From Bacteroidales bacterium (GTDB lineage Bacteria > Bacteroidota > Bacteroidia > Bacteroidales > UBA4181): a stretch of DNA of 14,816 nt. Made by a program: the position numbers and the translations under genes. The notes under the pieces are model-generated. The model made no database searches and was not told where the DNA came from. It saw nothing but the letters and a program-made list of their open reading frames with translations. The stretch lies in assembly GCA_028700615.1 (NCBI GenBank), contig JAQVSH010000023.1, positions 1 through 14,816 on the forward strand, given 5' to 3'. Shown piece by piece: positions 7,267-14,364 of the stretch (the stretch's first letter is position 1; each line of letters begins with the position of its first letter).

Positions 7267-7492
7267 ATGAGCACAGCTATGCCTCGGTCCTTTGAAGAAG
7301 AATATAAAGAACTAATCAAATAGCCCTAATCGGCCAAATGAGAAGTTAATTTTTTGTCCCAATTGAGGAGAAAAGGAAGGAGAGGTATTGTTAGTGCCGG
7401 AGAATTTGGCTGAATATGACCCGAAACCTATTTCTGTTGATTTGATTCGTGAAGTTTATCAGGTTTTAGGGTGCATGAAGAAGATCGTGTAA
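7267..7492 (+). pseudogene. Decayed zinc-ribbon-like small gene
   Basis: An ATG right after the previous stop opens a frame of 18 residues (MSTAMPRSFEEEYKELIK). A second frame then continues from about 7316 with NEKLIFCPN, an in-frame TGA at 7364-7366, and GEKEGEVLLVPENLAEYD through to a TAA at 7490. If the TGA were TGT or TGC, the motif would read CPNCG, half of a zinc ribbon. One frameshift and one nonsense change would restore a protein of about 75 aa. The second frame has no start codon of its own. I read it as a recently broken gene; the original function is unknown. Confidence 0.45.
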
Positions 7493-7509
7493 ACTAAAAC
7501 TTAATATTA

Positions 7510-7896
7510 ATGAAAACAAGCGATTATTTTGATGCACAGTACAATGCAATAAGCCGATTCTACAATATTCCACTCTCAAGAAACGTTTTTAGGAATTATA
7601 CCAAGAACGGTATATTAGATACATTCCATGTCTATGAAGAAGACTATAATGCTGTCTGTGAATTACAAGAATTTTTTAATGAATCTACAGATGAGACATT
7701 CGATGTGTTTTATGCCAGATTAAATGAAAAGTACGGCGTAATTCTTCAGATGGCCGATTCTGGCAAGATCGATCAATTGGTTCAAACATTTGATGATCTA
7801 CAACAAAATATCAAAACGATAAAAAACTGCTTAATGTTCTTTGTTGTTATGACTATTCTTGGAATTATTGCATCAATTATCGTTGCTTATGCTTAG
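7510..7896 (+). CDS. Tail-anchored hypothetical protein, 128 aa
   Basis: It has a soluble, helical N-terminal part of about 100 residues (MKTSDYFDAQYNAISRFYNI...) with a coiled-coil-like stretch KIDQLVQTFDDLQQNIKTIKN. A single C-terminal transmembrane helix follows (about 106-127, MFFVVMTILGIIASIIVAYA). No signal peptide is present, so the soluble part should face the cytoplasm. No family is recognised. It is the last gene of the segment bounded by the 13-bp repeats. Confidence 0.6.
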   Translation: MKTSDYFDAQYNAISRFYNIPLSRNVFRNYTKNGILDTFHVYEEDYNAVCELQEFFNESTDETFDVFYARLNEKYGVILQMADSGKIDQLVQTFDDLQQNIKTIKNCLMFFVVMTILGIIASIIVAYA

Positions 7897-7910
7897 TATA
7901 CTTGATGCTA

Positions 7911-7923
7911 TTCAATTTGATTA
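7911..7923 (+). repeat. 13-bp direct repeat, right copy
   Basis: This is identical to 6641-6653. It sits between the stop of the 128-aa gene and the leader of the intact orf136. Confidence 0.5.
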
Positions 7924-7948
7924 TTAAGGACCCTAAAACCTTTATATA

Positions 7949-8359
7949 ATGCCCCTAATCAGCCCCACATATACTATCAGCATCCTTTCAAACCTTGATC
8001 AGGCCACGGTCTCCTCCGTGGCCAATGACCTGCTGCAATCCAGCAAGGAAAGCAATGCCCGGAAAATAAGCGAAGCCCTCGAAACCATCGTCAAGTTCTC
8101 CTTTGCTTCCAGAAAGGACCCCAAAGCAACCGGAAAGAAATTAACCACTGCCCTATTCGACCTGATCCAGGAACACCGCTACGACTTTGTCACCGTCACC
8201 ATCGGGCAGCTGAAAGCACAGATCTCCGCCCTGACTGAAGAGTGGATCCGCTCCAACCAGCTCCGGGAAAGCCTCGGCAAAATGCCCGAGATCTTTAACA
8301 GCTGCTTTGAGTTCTGTCTGTACAATTATGCGGAGGTGGAGAGGGGGGAAAGGGAATAA
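7949..8359 (+). CDS. Hypothetical 136-aa helical protein, intact paralogue of the fragment at 6483
   Basis: The protein is soluble and all-helical by eye, with no membrane segment. It begins MPLISPTYTISILSNLDQAT and ends in an acidic tail (EVERGERE). It is richer in G+C than the membrane protein gene that follows. The leader and start region match the truncated copy at 6483-6650 base for base over 25 positions. At the first copy the gene directly follows an HTH gene, which hints that HTH plus orf136 was an ancestral pair. I do not recognise the family or function. Confidence 0.65.
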   Translation: MPLISPTYTISILSNLDQATVSSVANDLLQSSKESNARKISEALETIVKFSFASRKDPKATGKKLTTALFDLIQEHRYDFVTVTIGQLKAQISALTEEWIRSNQLRESLGKMPEIFNSCFEFCLYNYAEVERGERE

Positions 8360-8427
8360 GTGAAGCTATATCCAAGTTAAGCAAAATTTTAAAGAACCGT
8401 GATAATGGACATATAAACATTGATAAT

Positions 8428-9186
8428 ATGAAAACTAAATTGACTTTTTTAACAATTTTCTTGATTGTGATTTTTTATATTTGTTGGGGTGTTCCTCAAT
8501 TAATAAATATTAAGACACAGAATCTCTTATTATCAAACTTATTGTTTTCCATAATTTTTACTGGTGTGATTGGATGTTTTATTCCAATATATTTCAAGAA
8601 TAGATTTCATTGGAACTACAATAAACCAAGTTCAAACAGAATAATAGGTTATCTTTTCTTGATTTTAGCGATAATATTTTCAACAATATTATCAGGAGCT
8701 CTTTTTAAAGTCATTGAATTAAAATATTCTTGGATTATAATTATTAAATATATACTACTGTTTTTTCCAATGTCACTTGGAATTGGCTTATTTGCATTTT
8801 TATTAATCCCAAACACGCTACAAGACTGGACAAACAATAGATTTAAAGGCGTATTGTTAATTATTTCAATAAGCATCTTTTTCTTTTTTTCATTTTACAT
8901 TGACTCTTTATTCCAAGATTTAGAACTAGCTGGTAGTATGGGATTTATTGGATTGCTATTAGGACTGAGTTATCTCTTTCTTAGAAAATTCTGGATTGTA
9001 TACTCAGGACTTTTTATCATAATGTTAGTGAATACATTGGCCAATAATAAGTATGATGAATATAAATTTTGGATTGTAATTATCAGTACTCTAGTATCTT
9101 TGACAATACTAATGTTTGACTTTATAAAGAACAGAAAAAAACGTCCATATTTCTTTGCTCACCCAAAGATAAAGTGTAAGAAATAA
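8428..9186 (+). CDS. Polytopic membrane protein, 252 aa
   Basis: About seven transmembrane helices can be counted, starting at TFLTIFLIVIFYICW and ending near WIVIISTLVSLTILMF. A basic tail (KNRKKRPYFFAHPKIKCKK) probably lies in the cytoplasm. The length suits a CPBP-type intramembrane protease, but I do not see its EExxxR, FxxxH or HxxxN/D motifs, so I do not assign it. The gene is very AT-rich compared with orf136 upstream, suggesting a different origin. The spacing of 68 bp and the lack of a clear promoter leave its expression uncertain. Confidence 0.6.
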   Translation: MKTKLTFLTIFLIVIFYICWGVPQLINIKTQNLLLSNLLFSIIFTGVIGCFIPIYFKNRFHWNYNKPSSNRIIGYLFLILAIIFSTILSGALFKVIELKYSWIIIIKYILLFFPMSLGIGLFAFLLIPNTLQDWTNNRFKGVLLIISISIFFFFSFYIDSLFQDLELAGSMGFIGLLLGLSYLFLRKFWIVYSGLFIIMLVNTLANNKYDEYKFWIVIISTLVSLTILMFDFIKNRKKRPYFFAHPKIKCKK

Positions 9187-9248
9187 CAGAATAGAAATAA
9201 CAGCAGTGATAATAATTGTCTTTGTTTTCATATATATAATTCTAATAA

Positions 9249-9665
9249 ATCATAAAAAATAAAGAAGATAAAATCCTGACAATGAGTGGTGAAAAACTGT
9301 TGCAAGGAGCAGGCTCTATTAGTCATGAAATTGCCATTGAAAAGGCTACCACAGAATATAAGAAGTATCAACAAAAAACATTGAGCGAGGCAGAAAAAAA
9401 TCATTTAGAAAGTTTGAAAATATTGGAAAATAAAACAAAAAAAAGTAAATATGCCAACGCATTTGCAAGCACATTGCCAAAGCCACACGAGCCAACGCTT
9501 CAACGCTTCAACCAAAGCTTCGTCAAAGAGCTTGCAAAGCCAGCCCGGGTAACCGCCTTTCAGGACGGTTTTAGGATTGCCCACGCTCAAAAAAACAAAA
9601 TAAATTTGTGCTTCGTAGATAGGTTGGTGCATATTACAAATGACTTAAAAATAAAATCTAAATAA
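9249..9665 (+). pseudogene. Probable RhuM-family C-terminal fragment fused to repeat-derived sequence
   Basis: The frame is open from 9249, with an ATG at 9282. The first 55 residues (MSGEKLLQGAGSISHEIA, then EKATTEYKKYQQKTLSEAEK) resemble the C-terminal end of virulence RhuM-type proteins, from memory of the family. The rest (YANAFASTLPKPHEPTLQR and FNQSFVKELAKPARVT) resembles translation of a non-coding repeat found between Bacteroidota genes rather than a protein domain. The main body of RhuM is absent. I therefore read it as a remnant whose end has been replaced by intergenic repeat DNA. A genuine small protein cannot be excluded. Confidence 0.45.
9431..9625 (+). repeat. Likely intergenic repeat of Bacteroidota cassette type
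   Basis: The stretch contains stacked short repeats (GCCAACGC at 9452 and GCCAACGCTTCAACGCTTC near 9490), several GCAAAGC and GCTTGCAAAGCC elements, and a GC-rich block with CCCGGGTAACCGCCTTTCAG. This composition differs sharply from the AT-rich DNA on both sides. From memory, similar sequence recurs between unrelated genes in environmental Bacteroidota. It is not repeated elsewhere in this window. Confidence 0.35.
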
Positions 9666-9760
9666 ATGACAACCAGACGGATATGGATGAACACCAGTTG
9701 CCAACAAGCCGAGTAATTATAATTCACGAAGTATTAACAAAAACAAATTGAGACAAGAAT

Positions 9761-10567
9761 ATGAAAATATTAAGAATTATTTATATTATTCCAATTAGCT
9801 TTTTACTATTAGGATGCTCATTTAGTAGTAAATTTTATGACCCTTGCAAAAACTACAAGAAAATCGAGAATATTAATTATCAAGATATTTGGTTTTCTTG
9901 TAAAGACACTAAAATACATACACTGCTATTGGTTCCAGAAATAGATAAATCTAATCAACGGGTTTTATTTCTAATTCAAGGGAAAGGCGGAAATGCTTCA
10001 GATTGGCATGAATTTGCTATCCCTTTGGTAAAAGCAGGCTATCACGTTTGGATACCTGAATATCCAGGACATGGACTTTCCGAAGGACAACCCAGCCATA
10101 AATCAGTGTACAAGGCCATGAATTCAGTTGTCGGAGATATGATAAATCATAATTCCATAAATAACTTTCACATAGTGTTTTGGGGATTTTCTTTAGGGGC
10201 AAACTTAACAACGAAACTATCGGTAAATTATCAAGATTATATTAAAGGATTAGTAATTGACGGTGGATGCTCTGCTTTTGAAGATGTAGCAGTTGGAACA
10301 ATAAACGAAGGAAGTTTTTGGGTTCGACTTTTTGTGGCTTCACCATATCCAGCAAGAGACAATATTAAACACTTAACTAAGGGAAAAACCTTGATAATCC
10401 ATAGTAAAGAAGACAAGGTAATGCCAATTGAAATGGGCAACTTGCTATATGACAATGCAAATAATCAAAAAAGAAAATGGATAGTGAACGGGGAACATTG
10501 TGAATCATTATTCAATGAAACAGAAAAATACATTGAAAAACTTGAATGGATTTTCAAAGATCATTAA
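9761..10567 (+). CDS. Lipoprotein alpha/beta hydrolase
   Basis: The protein is 268 aa with a lipoprotein signal: hydrophobic N-terminus, lipobox LLLGC and lipidated Cys19. The fold is of serine aminopeptidase / monoacylglycerol lipase type: oxyanion region IQGKGGNASDW, EYPGHGLSEG near residue 100, nucleophile Ser144 in GFSLG, Asp218 in HSKEDKVMP, and His246 in NGEHCES. All three catalytic residues are in order and spacing. The likely activity is hydrolysis of an ester or lipid at the envelope; the substrate is unknown. The gene has no clear promoter, and its stop codon falls inside the left arm of the hairpin at 10562-10704, which is how integron cassettes usually end. Confidence 0.85.
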   Translation: MKILRIIYIIPISFLLLGCSFSSKFYDPCKNYKKIENINYQDIWFSCKDTKIHTLLLVPEIDKSNQRVLFLIQGKGGNASDWHEFAIPLVKAGYHVWIPEYPGHGLSEGQPSHKSVYKAMNSVVGDMINHNSINNFHIVFWGFSLGANLTTKLSVNYQDYIKGLVIDGGCSAFEDVAVGTINEGSFWVRLFVASPYPARDNIKHLTKGKTLIIHSKEDKVMPIEMGNLLYDNANNQKRKWIVNGEHCESLFNETEKYIEKLEWIFKDH

Positions 10568-10704
10568 CGGCCAGTTGGTAATACGGTATAGTTAATTGCC
10601 GTTTCAGTGCGTTTTCGAGCGACACAGCCCATATCAAAAGTAGTTGTAACCTGATAGGGAAGTGCTTCGAAATCGGCAATTTTTTATACTGCCGACCGTT
10701 AGGC
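10562..10704 (+). other. attC-like recombination hairpin
   Basis: The right end carries GTTAGGC at 10698-10704, an exact match to the integron R' core GTTRRRY. The left end (TTAACGGCCAG) pairs with the bases just inside it (CTAACGGTC on the other strand). Further inside, AATTGCCGTTTC (from 10594) pairs with GAAATCGGCAATT (to 10682), and CCCATATCA pairs with TGATAGGG. The result is one long imperfect hairpin of 143 bp, comparable to VCR-type attC sites. The R'' half (CATTAAC) is a poor match to RYYYAAC. It sits between two unrelated genes, where an attC belongs. Confidence 0.55.
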
Positions 10705-10748
10705 GTTATGCAAAGGGGTTACGCAGGTTTTGATTTTAGTAAAGAAAA

Positions 10749-11585
10749 ATGAAAATTGAAAAAGCAACATTGATATATTTTTCTCCCACATTAAGTACAA
10801 AAAAAATATTAAATGCTATTGTAAAGGGGATGAATATTGAAACAATAAATGAAATTAATTTAACGACAAAAAAGAATAGAGATAAATTTGAATATAATAA
10901 TAAAACTGATTTACTGATTATTGGTGTTCCAGTATATGGGGCAAGAATTCCCAAGGATTTATATCCTTATCTTAAAGCAATATATGGGAACATTACACCA
11001 GCTATTCTTGTGACAGTATTTGGAAATGTTAGTAAAGGATTTGCATTAAGTGAGTTGTATACATTAGTTTCAAAAAGGGGTTTTAAAGTTATAGCAATGG
11101 GAGATTTTATCGGAAGACACTCCTTTGCAACAGAAAAAGCTCCTTTAGCATTTGACAGACCAAACATTGAAGATTTACAGATAGCTAAAAATTTCGGGGA
11201 AAATATTATTCAAAAAATTCAAAATATAGACAATATTGAAAAGAAAGACATTATTCATCAATGTGTTTCTTCTAAAATTATCGGTAATTTTTTTAATATA
11301 TTTCATACTATTTTACCTCAAAACAGTAATAAAACAGTAATAAAAGAACCTGTTGTCGATTATAATAAGTGTACCAAATGTAAAATATGTGTTGATGGTT
11401 GCCCAAAACAAGCGATAAATACTGACACATTGGAGATTGAGATGGATTTATGCATAGGTTGTTTCAGATGCGTAAGGTGTTGTCCTGAAGGAGCAAGGAA
11501 AATAGTATACAAAGGAGATAAATTTGTTAGAGCCTTTTTCAATAAGGAAAATATAATGCAGAAAAAGGCAGAGATTTTTATATAA
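10749..11585 (+). CDS. EFR1-family flavodoxin-ferredoxin fusion protein
   Basis: The protein is 278 aa. The N-terminal 165 residues form a flavodoxin-like domain: LIYFSPTLSTKKI as the FMN phosphate loop, IGVPVYGARIP, and VTVFGNVSKGFA. The C-terminal part has two [4Fe-4S] motifs, with Cys208, 211, 214 and 218 in CTKCKICVDGCP and Cys235, 238, 241 and 245 in CIGCFRCVRCCP. This architecture is that of EFR1-family ferredoxins, cytoplasmic electron carriers or oxidoreductases of anaerobes with unknown partners. No metabolic partner lies next to it here. The ATG is 45 bp after the attC-like R' site, and a shared motif follows 13 bp after the stop, so it occupies the position of a single-gene cassette. 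Confidence 0.9.
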   Translation: MKIEKATLIYFSPTLSTKKILNAIVKGMNIETINEINLTTKKNRDKFEYNNKTDLLIIGVPVYGARIPKDLYPYLKAIYGNITPAILVTVFGNVSKGFALSELYTLVSKRGFKVIAMGDFIGRHSFATEKAPLAFDRPNIEDLQIAKNFGENIIQKIQNIDNIEKKDIIHQCVSSKIIGNFFNIFHTILPQNSNKTVIKEPVVDYNKCTKCKICVDGCPKQAINTDTLEIEMDLCIGCFRCVRCCPEGARKIVYKGDKFVRAFFNKENIMQKKAEIFI

Positions 11586-11598
11586 AAAAGCACAAACA

Positions 11599-11617
11599 CC
11601 TAATAAATAGCATTCTG
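11599..11617 (+). repeat. Post-stop motif copy 2, attC R''-like
   Basis: CCTAATAAATAGCATTCTG matches 5450-5468 at 18 of 19 bases. It follows the EFR1 stop by 13 bp. No complementary GTTAGG half is found before the methyltransferase gene. The rest of the gap up to 11749 is GC-rich at first (CGGCCTATAAGGTCCGGGTC), then AT-rich, with no gene and no clear promoter. Confidence 0.5.
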
Positions 11618-11749
11618 AGCGGCCTATAAGGTCCGGGTCCAGAGATCCTAGGGAGGATGGATAATACATAAGGCAAAGCCTGGGAATATATGTGTTTAAA
11701 CAATTAAAAATAGAACCAAATTATATGGCATTATAAAAACCTTACTGCA

Positions 11750-12565
11750 ATGAAAAACAGTATGATTACATTACAAAAAGAAAAAGAGACCCTACTAATC
11801 CCATTGTACGGAAAAGCATTGGAAAGCAAGAAAAAATCGCCTGTTCTTTTTGACGCAAAAGCAATTGAGATTATTGAAAACATAAACTACGATTTCAGCT
11901 CATTGAAAATTCCTGGTAAGACAAATACCATGATGTGTTTAAGAGCAAAACTCTTTGACAATTTTACTTCAGCTTTTTTAAAATCCAGAAATAATAGTGT
12001 AGTAATACATTTGGGTTGCGGACTTGACAGTAGATATAACAGAATTAATAATCTGGAAGTTGATTGGTACGACTTAGACTATGAAGAAGTGATTGATCTT
12101 AGACAATCTTTTTATCAAGAATCAGAAAAATATCATTTGATCGCTTCTTCAGTCACAAAATCTGAATGGATTAAAAGAATTCCGGTTAGCGCTGAAAATT
12201 ATTTAGTTATTGCCGAAGGATTATTTATGTACCTCAAAGAAGATGAAATCAAAGAATTACTTCATTTGATTAAGCAAAGGGTTGGCAACTACACACTGAT
12301 TTTCGATACATATAGTGTTTATACAGCAAAAAGAGTAAAAAACCACCCTTCAATAAAAAAGACTGGCGCAAAGATATATTGGGGAATTGACAAGCCTGAT
12401 AAATTAAGAGATTGGGATAAAGAAATAATATTTAATAAAGAAATCCTTTTTACTTCAAATGAAGAGCTTGATAAATTAGGTTATGCAACAAAATTGATTT
12501 ATAAGATAGCCCATCTCTTCCCTATTGCGAGAAATGCTCAGCGAATCCTTGTTTTCCAGGTTTGA
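11750..12565 (+). CDS. SAM-dependent methyltransferase, LCM/TcmP-type
   Basis: The protein is 271 aa. SAM-binding motif I is VVIHLGCGLDSR (residues 84-95), followed by the acidic loop WYDLDYEEVIDLR. The family signature IAEGLFMYLKEDEI (154-167) is that of the leucine carboxyl methyltransferase superfamily, which includes TcmP-like O-methyltransferases. An N-terminal region with RAKLFDNFTSAFL also fits. It transfers a methyl group from SAM to an oxygen of a small molecule or carboxylate; the substrate cannot be told. No biosynthetic cluster surrounds it. It has 164 bp of gene-free leader and no recognisable promoter. Confidence 0.88.
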   Translation: MKNSMITLQKEKETLLIPLYGKALESKKKSPVLFDAKAIEIIENINYDFSSLKIPGKTNTMMCLRAKLFDNFTSAFLKSRNNSVVIHLGCGLDSRYNRINNLEVDWYDLDYEEVIDLRQSFYQESEKYHLIASSVTKSEWIKRIPVSAENYLVIAEGLFMYLKEDEIKELLHLIKQRVGNYTLIFDTYSVYTAKRVKNHPSIKKTGAKIYWGIDKPDKLRDWDKEIIFNKEILFTSNEELDKLGYATKLIYKIAHLFPIARNAQRILVFQV

Positions 12566-12622
12566 TATGATTCGAAAATAAAATGATGAATAAAGCTAAA
12601 AGAAAAATATCCTCTCACTCTT

Positions 12623-12938
12623 CTCTGCCCACCCTGCAGGATTCACCTAAGTTCACAGCAAACCACCAAGTAACCAAACTATGAGAAGGAAAATTGTTAT
12701 AACATTATTAATTATCAACACGGTGCTGATTATCTTTTCTCTTCTGCCCGTTTCTGACTTCGTGTTCATATGCAATTATGTTTTCAGGCCAGAATCAGAC
12801 GGACCTTCTACGATACTCCTGGTGTCATCATTTTACTGGCCTCTCATTGTGATGATTGCTCTTGAAATTTTACTTGTAGGCTTCTTATTTTTCTTCCGGC
12901 CAAAAAATGATAAAACATAAACTCACAATATACAGCCC
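12623..12938 (+). repeat. 316-bp direct repeat, copy B
   Basis: This is about 97% identical to 5464-5779 and in the same orientation. Its left edge joins the sequence after the methyltransferase stop, while copy A joins the post-stop motif of the hydrolase, so the two insertion points are unrelated. The GC-rich tail (CCCGGGCCGGGC, GGATCCGGA) differs in detail from that of copy A. Confidence 0.9.
12681..12920 (+). CDS. Small two-helix membrane protein, copy B
   Basis: The protein is 79 aa and differs from copy A at six positions, two of which introduce Pro next to a helix (S37P, S74P) and one a Cys (Y31C). Both helices are otherwise kept. The base just before the ATG differs (C in copy A, T here). 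The frame is intact in both copies, which argues that it is a gene, although the substitution pattern shows little constraint. Its role is unknown. Confidence 0.6.
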   Translation: MRRKIVITLLIINTVLIIFSLLPVSDFVFICNYVFRPESDGPSTILLVSSFYWPLIVMIALEILLVGFLFFFRPKNDKT

Positions 12939-13027
12939 CCTACCCGGGCCGGGCACGGATCCGGATATATGGAGGAGCATAACGAAAGGGAACTATTACT
13001 GAAAACAAACAGGTTAAAGTTTAATAC

Positions 13028-13720
13028 ATGAATATTAATGTCTTAATAATCAATTGCTTGCTTGTTATTTATTTAGCGATATATGGTTATACCCCGAATG
13101 TGGAAAATAAGACGAAGCAGGCAAACGACGATTTTATCAAATCCATAAATGAAAAGGAACAAAAAGGCGAAATCGTGTGGGTTGATGAAACGCAAGGTTA
13201 TTTTATTGATAGTAGAGATAACAACAAATATAGAGTTGTGAAAATAGGTTCTCAAACCTGGTTTGCAGAAAACCTTGCATATGAGCCTGCTTTTGGAGAT
13301 TTTTGGGCCTATGATCAAATCAAGAGTAATGCCCTAAAATATGGCTATTTATATTTCTGGGAAACTGCAAATAAAGTTTGCCCGACCGGTTGGCATTTAG
13401 CTAATAATGAAGATTGGAATACTCTGTTTAATTATCTTGGAGGCAAGACTGTTGCAGGCAGTAAATTAAAAGCAACCAATAATTGGAATAATCCTAACAA
13501 AGGAGTTACAAACAGTAGTGGGTTTAATGCTTTGCCTGCAGGTAACCGTGCTATTGGTGGTTTGTTCTATCACCTGGGTGACGATGCTCTCTTTTGGTCT
13601 GGCACGCTTAAAAGTAGTAAGAGCGCATGGAAAGTTCGACTTAACCATGACTGGGACTCTGTTGGTGTCGAACCCTGTTACCATTTAACAGGGTTAAGTG
13701 TTAGATGTATAAGAGACTGA
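13028..13720 (+). CDS. FISUMP (Fibrobacter succinogenes major paralogous) domain protein
   Basis: The protein is 230 aa with a hydrophobic N-terminus (residues 3-22) that is probably a signal peptide. The domain of about 165 residues shows the usual order of motifs: RVVKIGSQTWFAENL, YGYLYFWETA, VCPTGWHLANNEDW, GSKLKATNNW, SSGFNALPAGNR, LFWSGT, and GLSVRCIRD at the end. FISUMP domains occur in many copies in Fibrobacter and Bacteroidota surface proteins; their function is not established. It is one short, complete domain with no sorting tail. It follows the repeat by 89 bp and carries a perfect inverted repeat near its 3' end. Confidence 0.88.
   Translation: MNINVLIINCLLVIYLAIYGYTPNVENKTKQANDDFIKSINEKEQKGEIVWVDETQGYFIDSRDNNKYRVVKIGSQTWFAENLAYEPAFGDFWAYDQIKSNALKYGYLYFWETANKVCPTGWHLANNEDWNTLFNYLGGKTVAGSKLKATNNWNNPNKGVTNSSGFNALPAGNRAIGGLFYHLGDDALFWSGTLKSSKSAWKVRLNHDWDSVGVEPCYHLTGLSVRCIRD
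13671..13695 (+). other. Perfect inverted repeat at the 3' end of the FISUMP gene
   Basis: AACCCTGTTA and TAACAGGGTT pair around the loop CCATT. The stop codon is 23 bp further on and no T-run follows, so it is not a standard terminator. It may affect mRNA stability or be chance within coding sequence. Confidence 0.4.
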
Positions 13721-14312
13721 TAAATTGACCGTATACTACTCACGCAGAATTAGTCCTCCGGAAAATTCACAAGCAACAACCTGAGTCATGAAATACCACA
13801 TGGACACCGGAAGTGTGTATCCGGATATCCCGGGGAAAAAGCCCACATTTTAGCAAAAAATAAAAATATTTTCAATTTTTTATCTCAAGCTATACCATGT
13901 AACCGATTTATTTATATATATTTCCTCTATAAATCTAAGCTTTGTACTATCAGAAGCTAGCTGTAAGCGGATATGGCATCACGAAAGCGCATAGCGGCCC
14001 CCTGACAGAAGGTCTTGTAAGCATGATAATAATAAAACAATTTCCTCTACGAGATGCAACTCTCAAACGGACGTCCTAAGCCGCATAGAGCATTAGCCAG
14101 TTTGAAGGACGAGATCTTTGCCACCACAAAAATAATGACCTTACAATATGCGGTATATATTAAACTGACTCATCACTGAGCCGGAGTAATATCAAGCATG
14201 AAGTCCCTGTATGGAATATTATATTGAACCTACATTCCCGCAACGCCTAACAATAGTTTCAAATTTGTAAGATAGTTTTCTTTTGATTTTCAATGCAGTA
14301 ATGTCAAATAGT
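13721..14312 (+). other. Gene-free stretch before the second transposase
   Basis: No convincing gene is present. A 41-codon frame at 14054-14179 (MQLSNGRPKPHRALASLKDE...) has no recognisable relative and is probably chance or a remnant. AT-rich blocks (13860-13925) alternate with patches such as ATCCGGATATCCCGGGG (13819-13835). GCCTAAC at 14245-14251 is an exact match to the attC R'' core and continues CAATAG, close to the post-stop motifs at 5450 and 11599. Confidence 0.4.
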
Positions 14313-14344
14313 TTTGGTGGTTTCATTGTTACGTGTTATCTTTG
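14313..14344 (+). promoter_or_regulatory. Bacteroidota promoter for the second transposase
   Basis: TTTG at 14313-14316 and TATCTTTG at 14337-14344 are separated by 20 bp, matching the -33/-7 consensus (TTTG, 19-21 bp, TAnnTTTG). The transposase ATG is 20 bp downstream. Confidence 0.7.
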
Positions 14345-14364
14345 CATACATAACGAGAATAGCC

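Noticed and set aside
7355..7369. Selenoprotein with a CPNU motif
   Set aside because: There is no start codon in that frame and a frameshift lies upstream; a single-base nonsense change explains it more simply.
8428..9186. CPBP-family intramembrane protease
   Set aside because: Length and topology would fit, but none of the three catalytic motifs can be found.
14054..14179. 41-aa reading frame in the gene-free stretch
   Set aside because: It has no recognisable family, no promoter and no spacing to a neighbour; probably chance.
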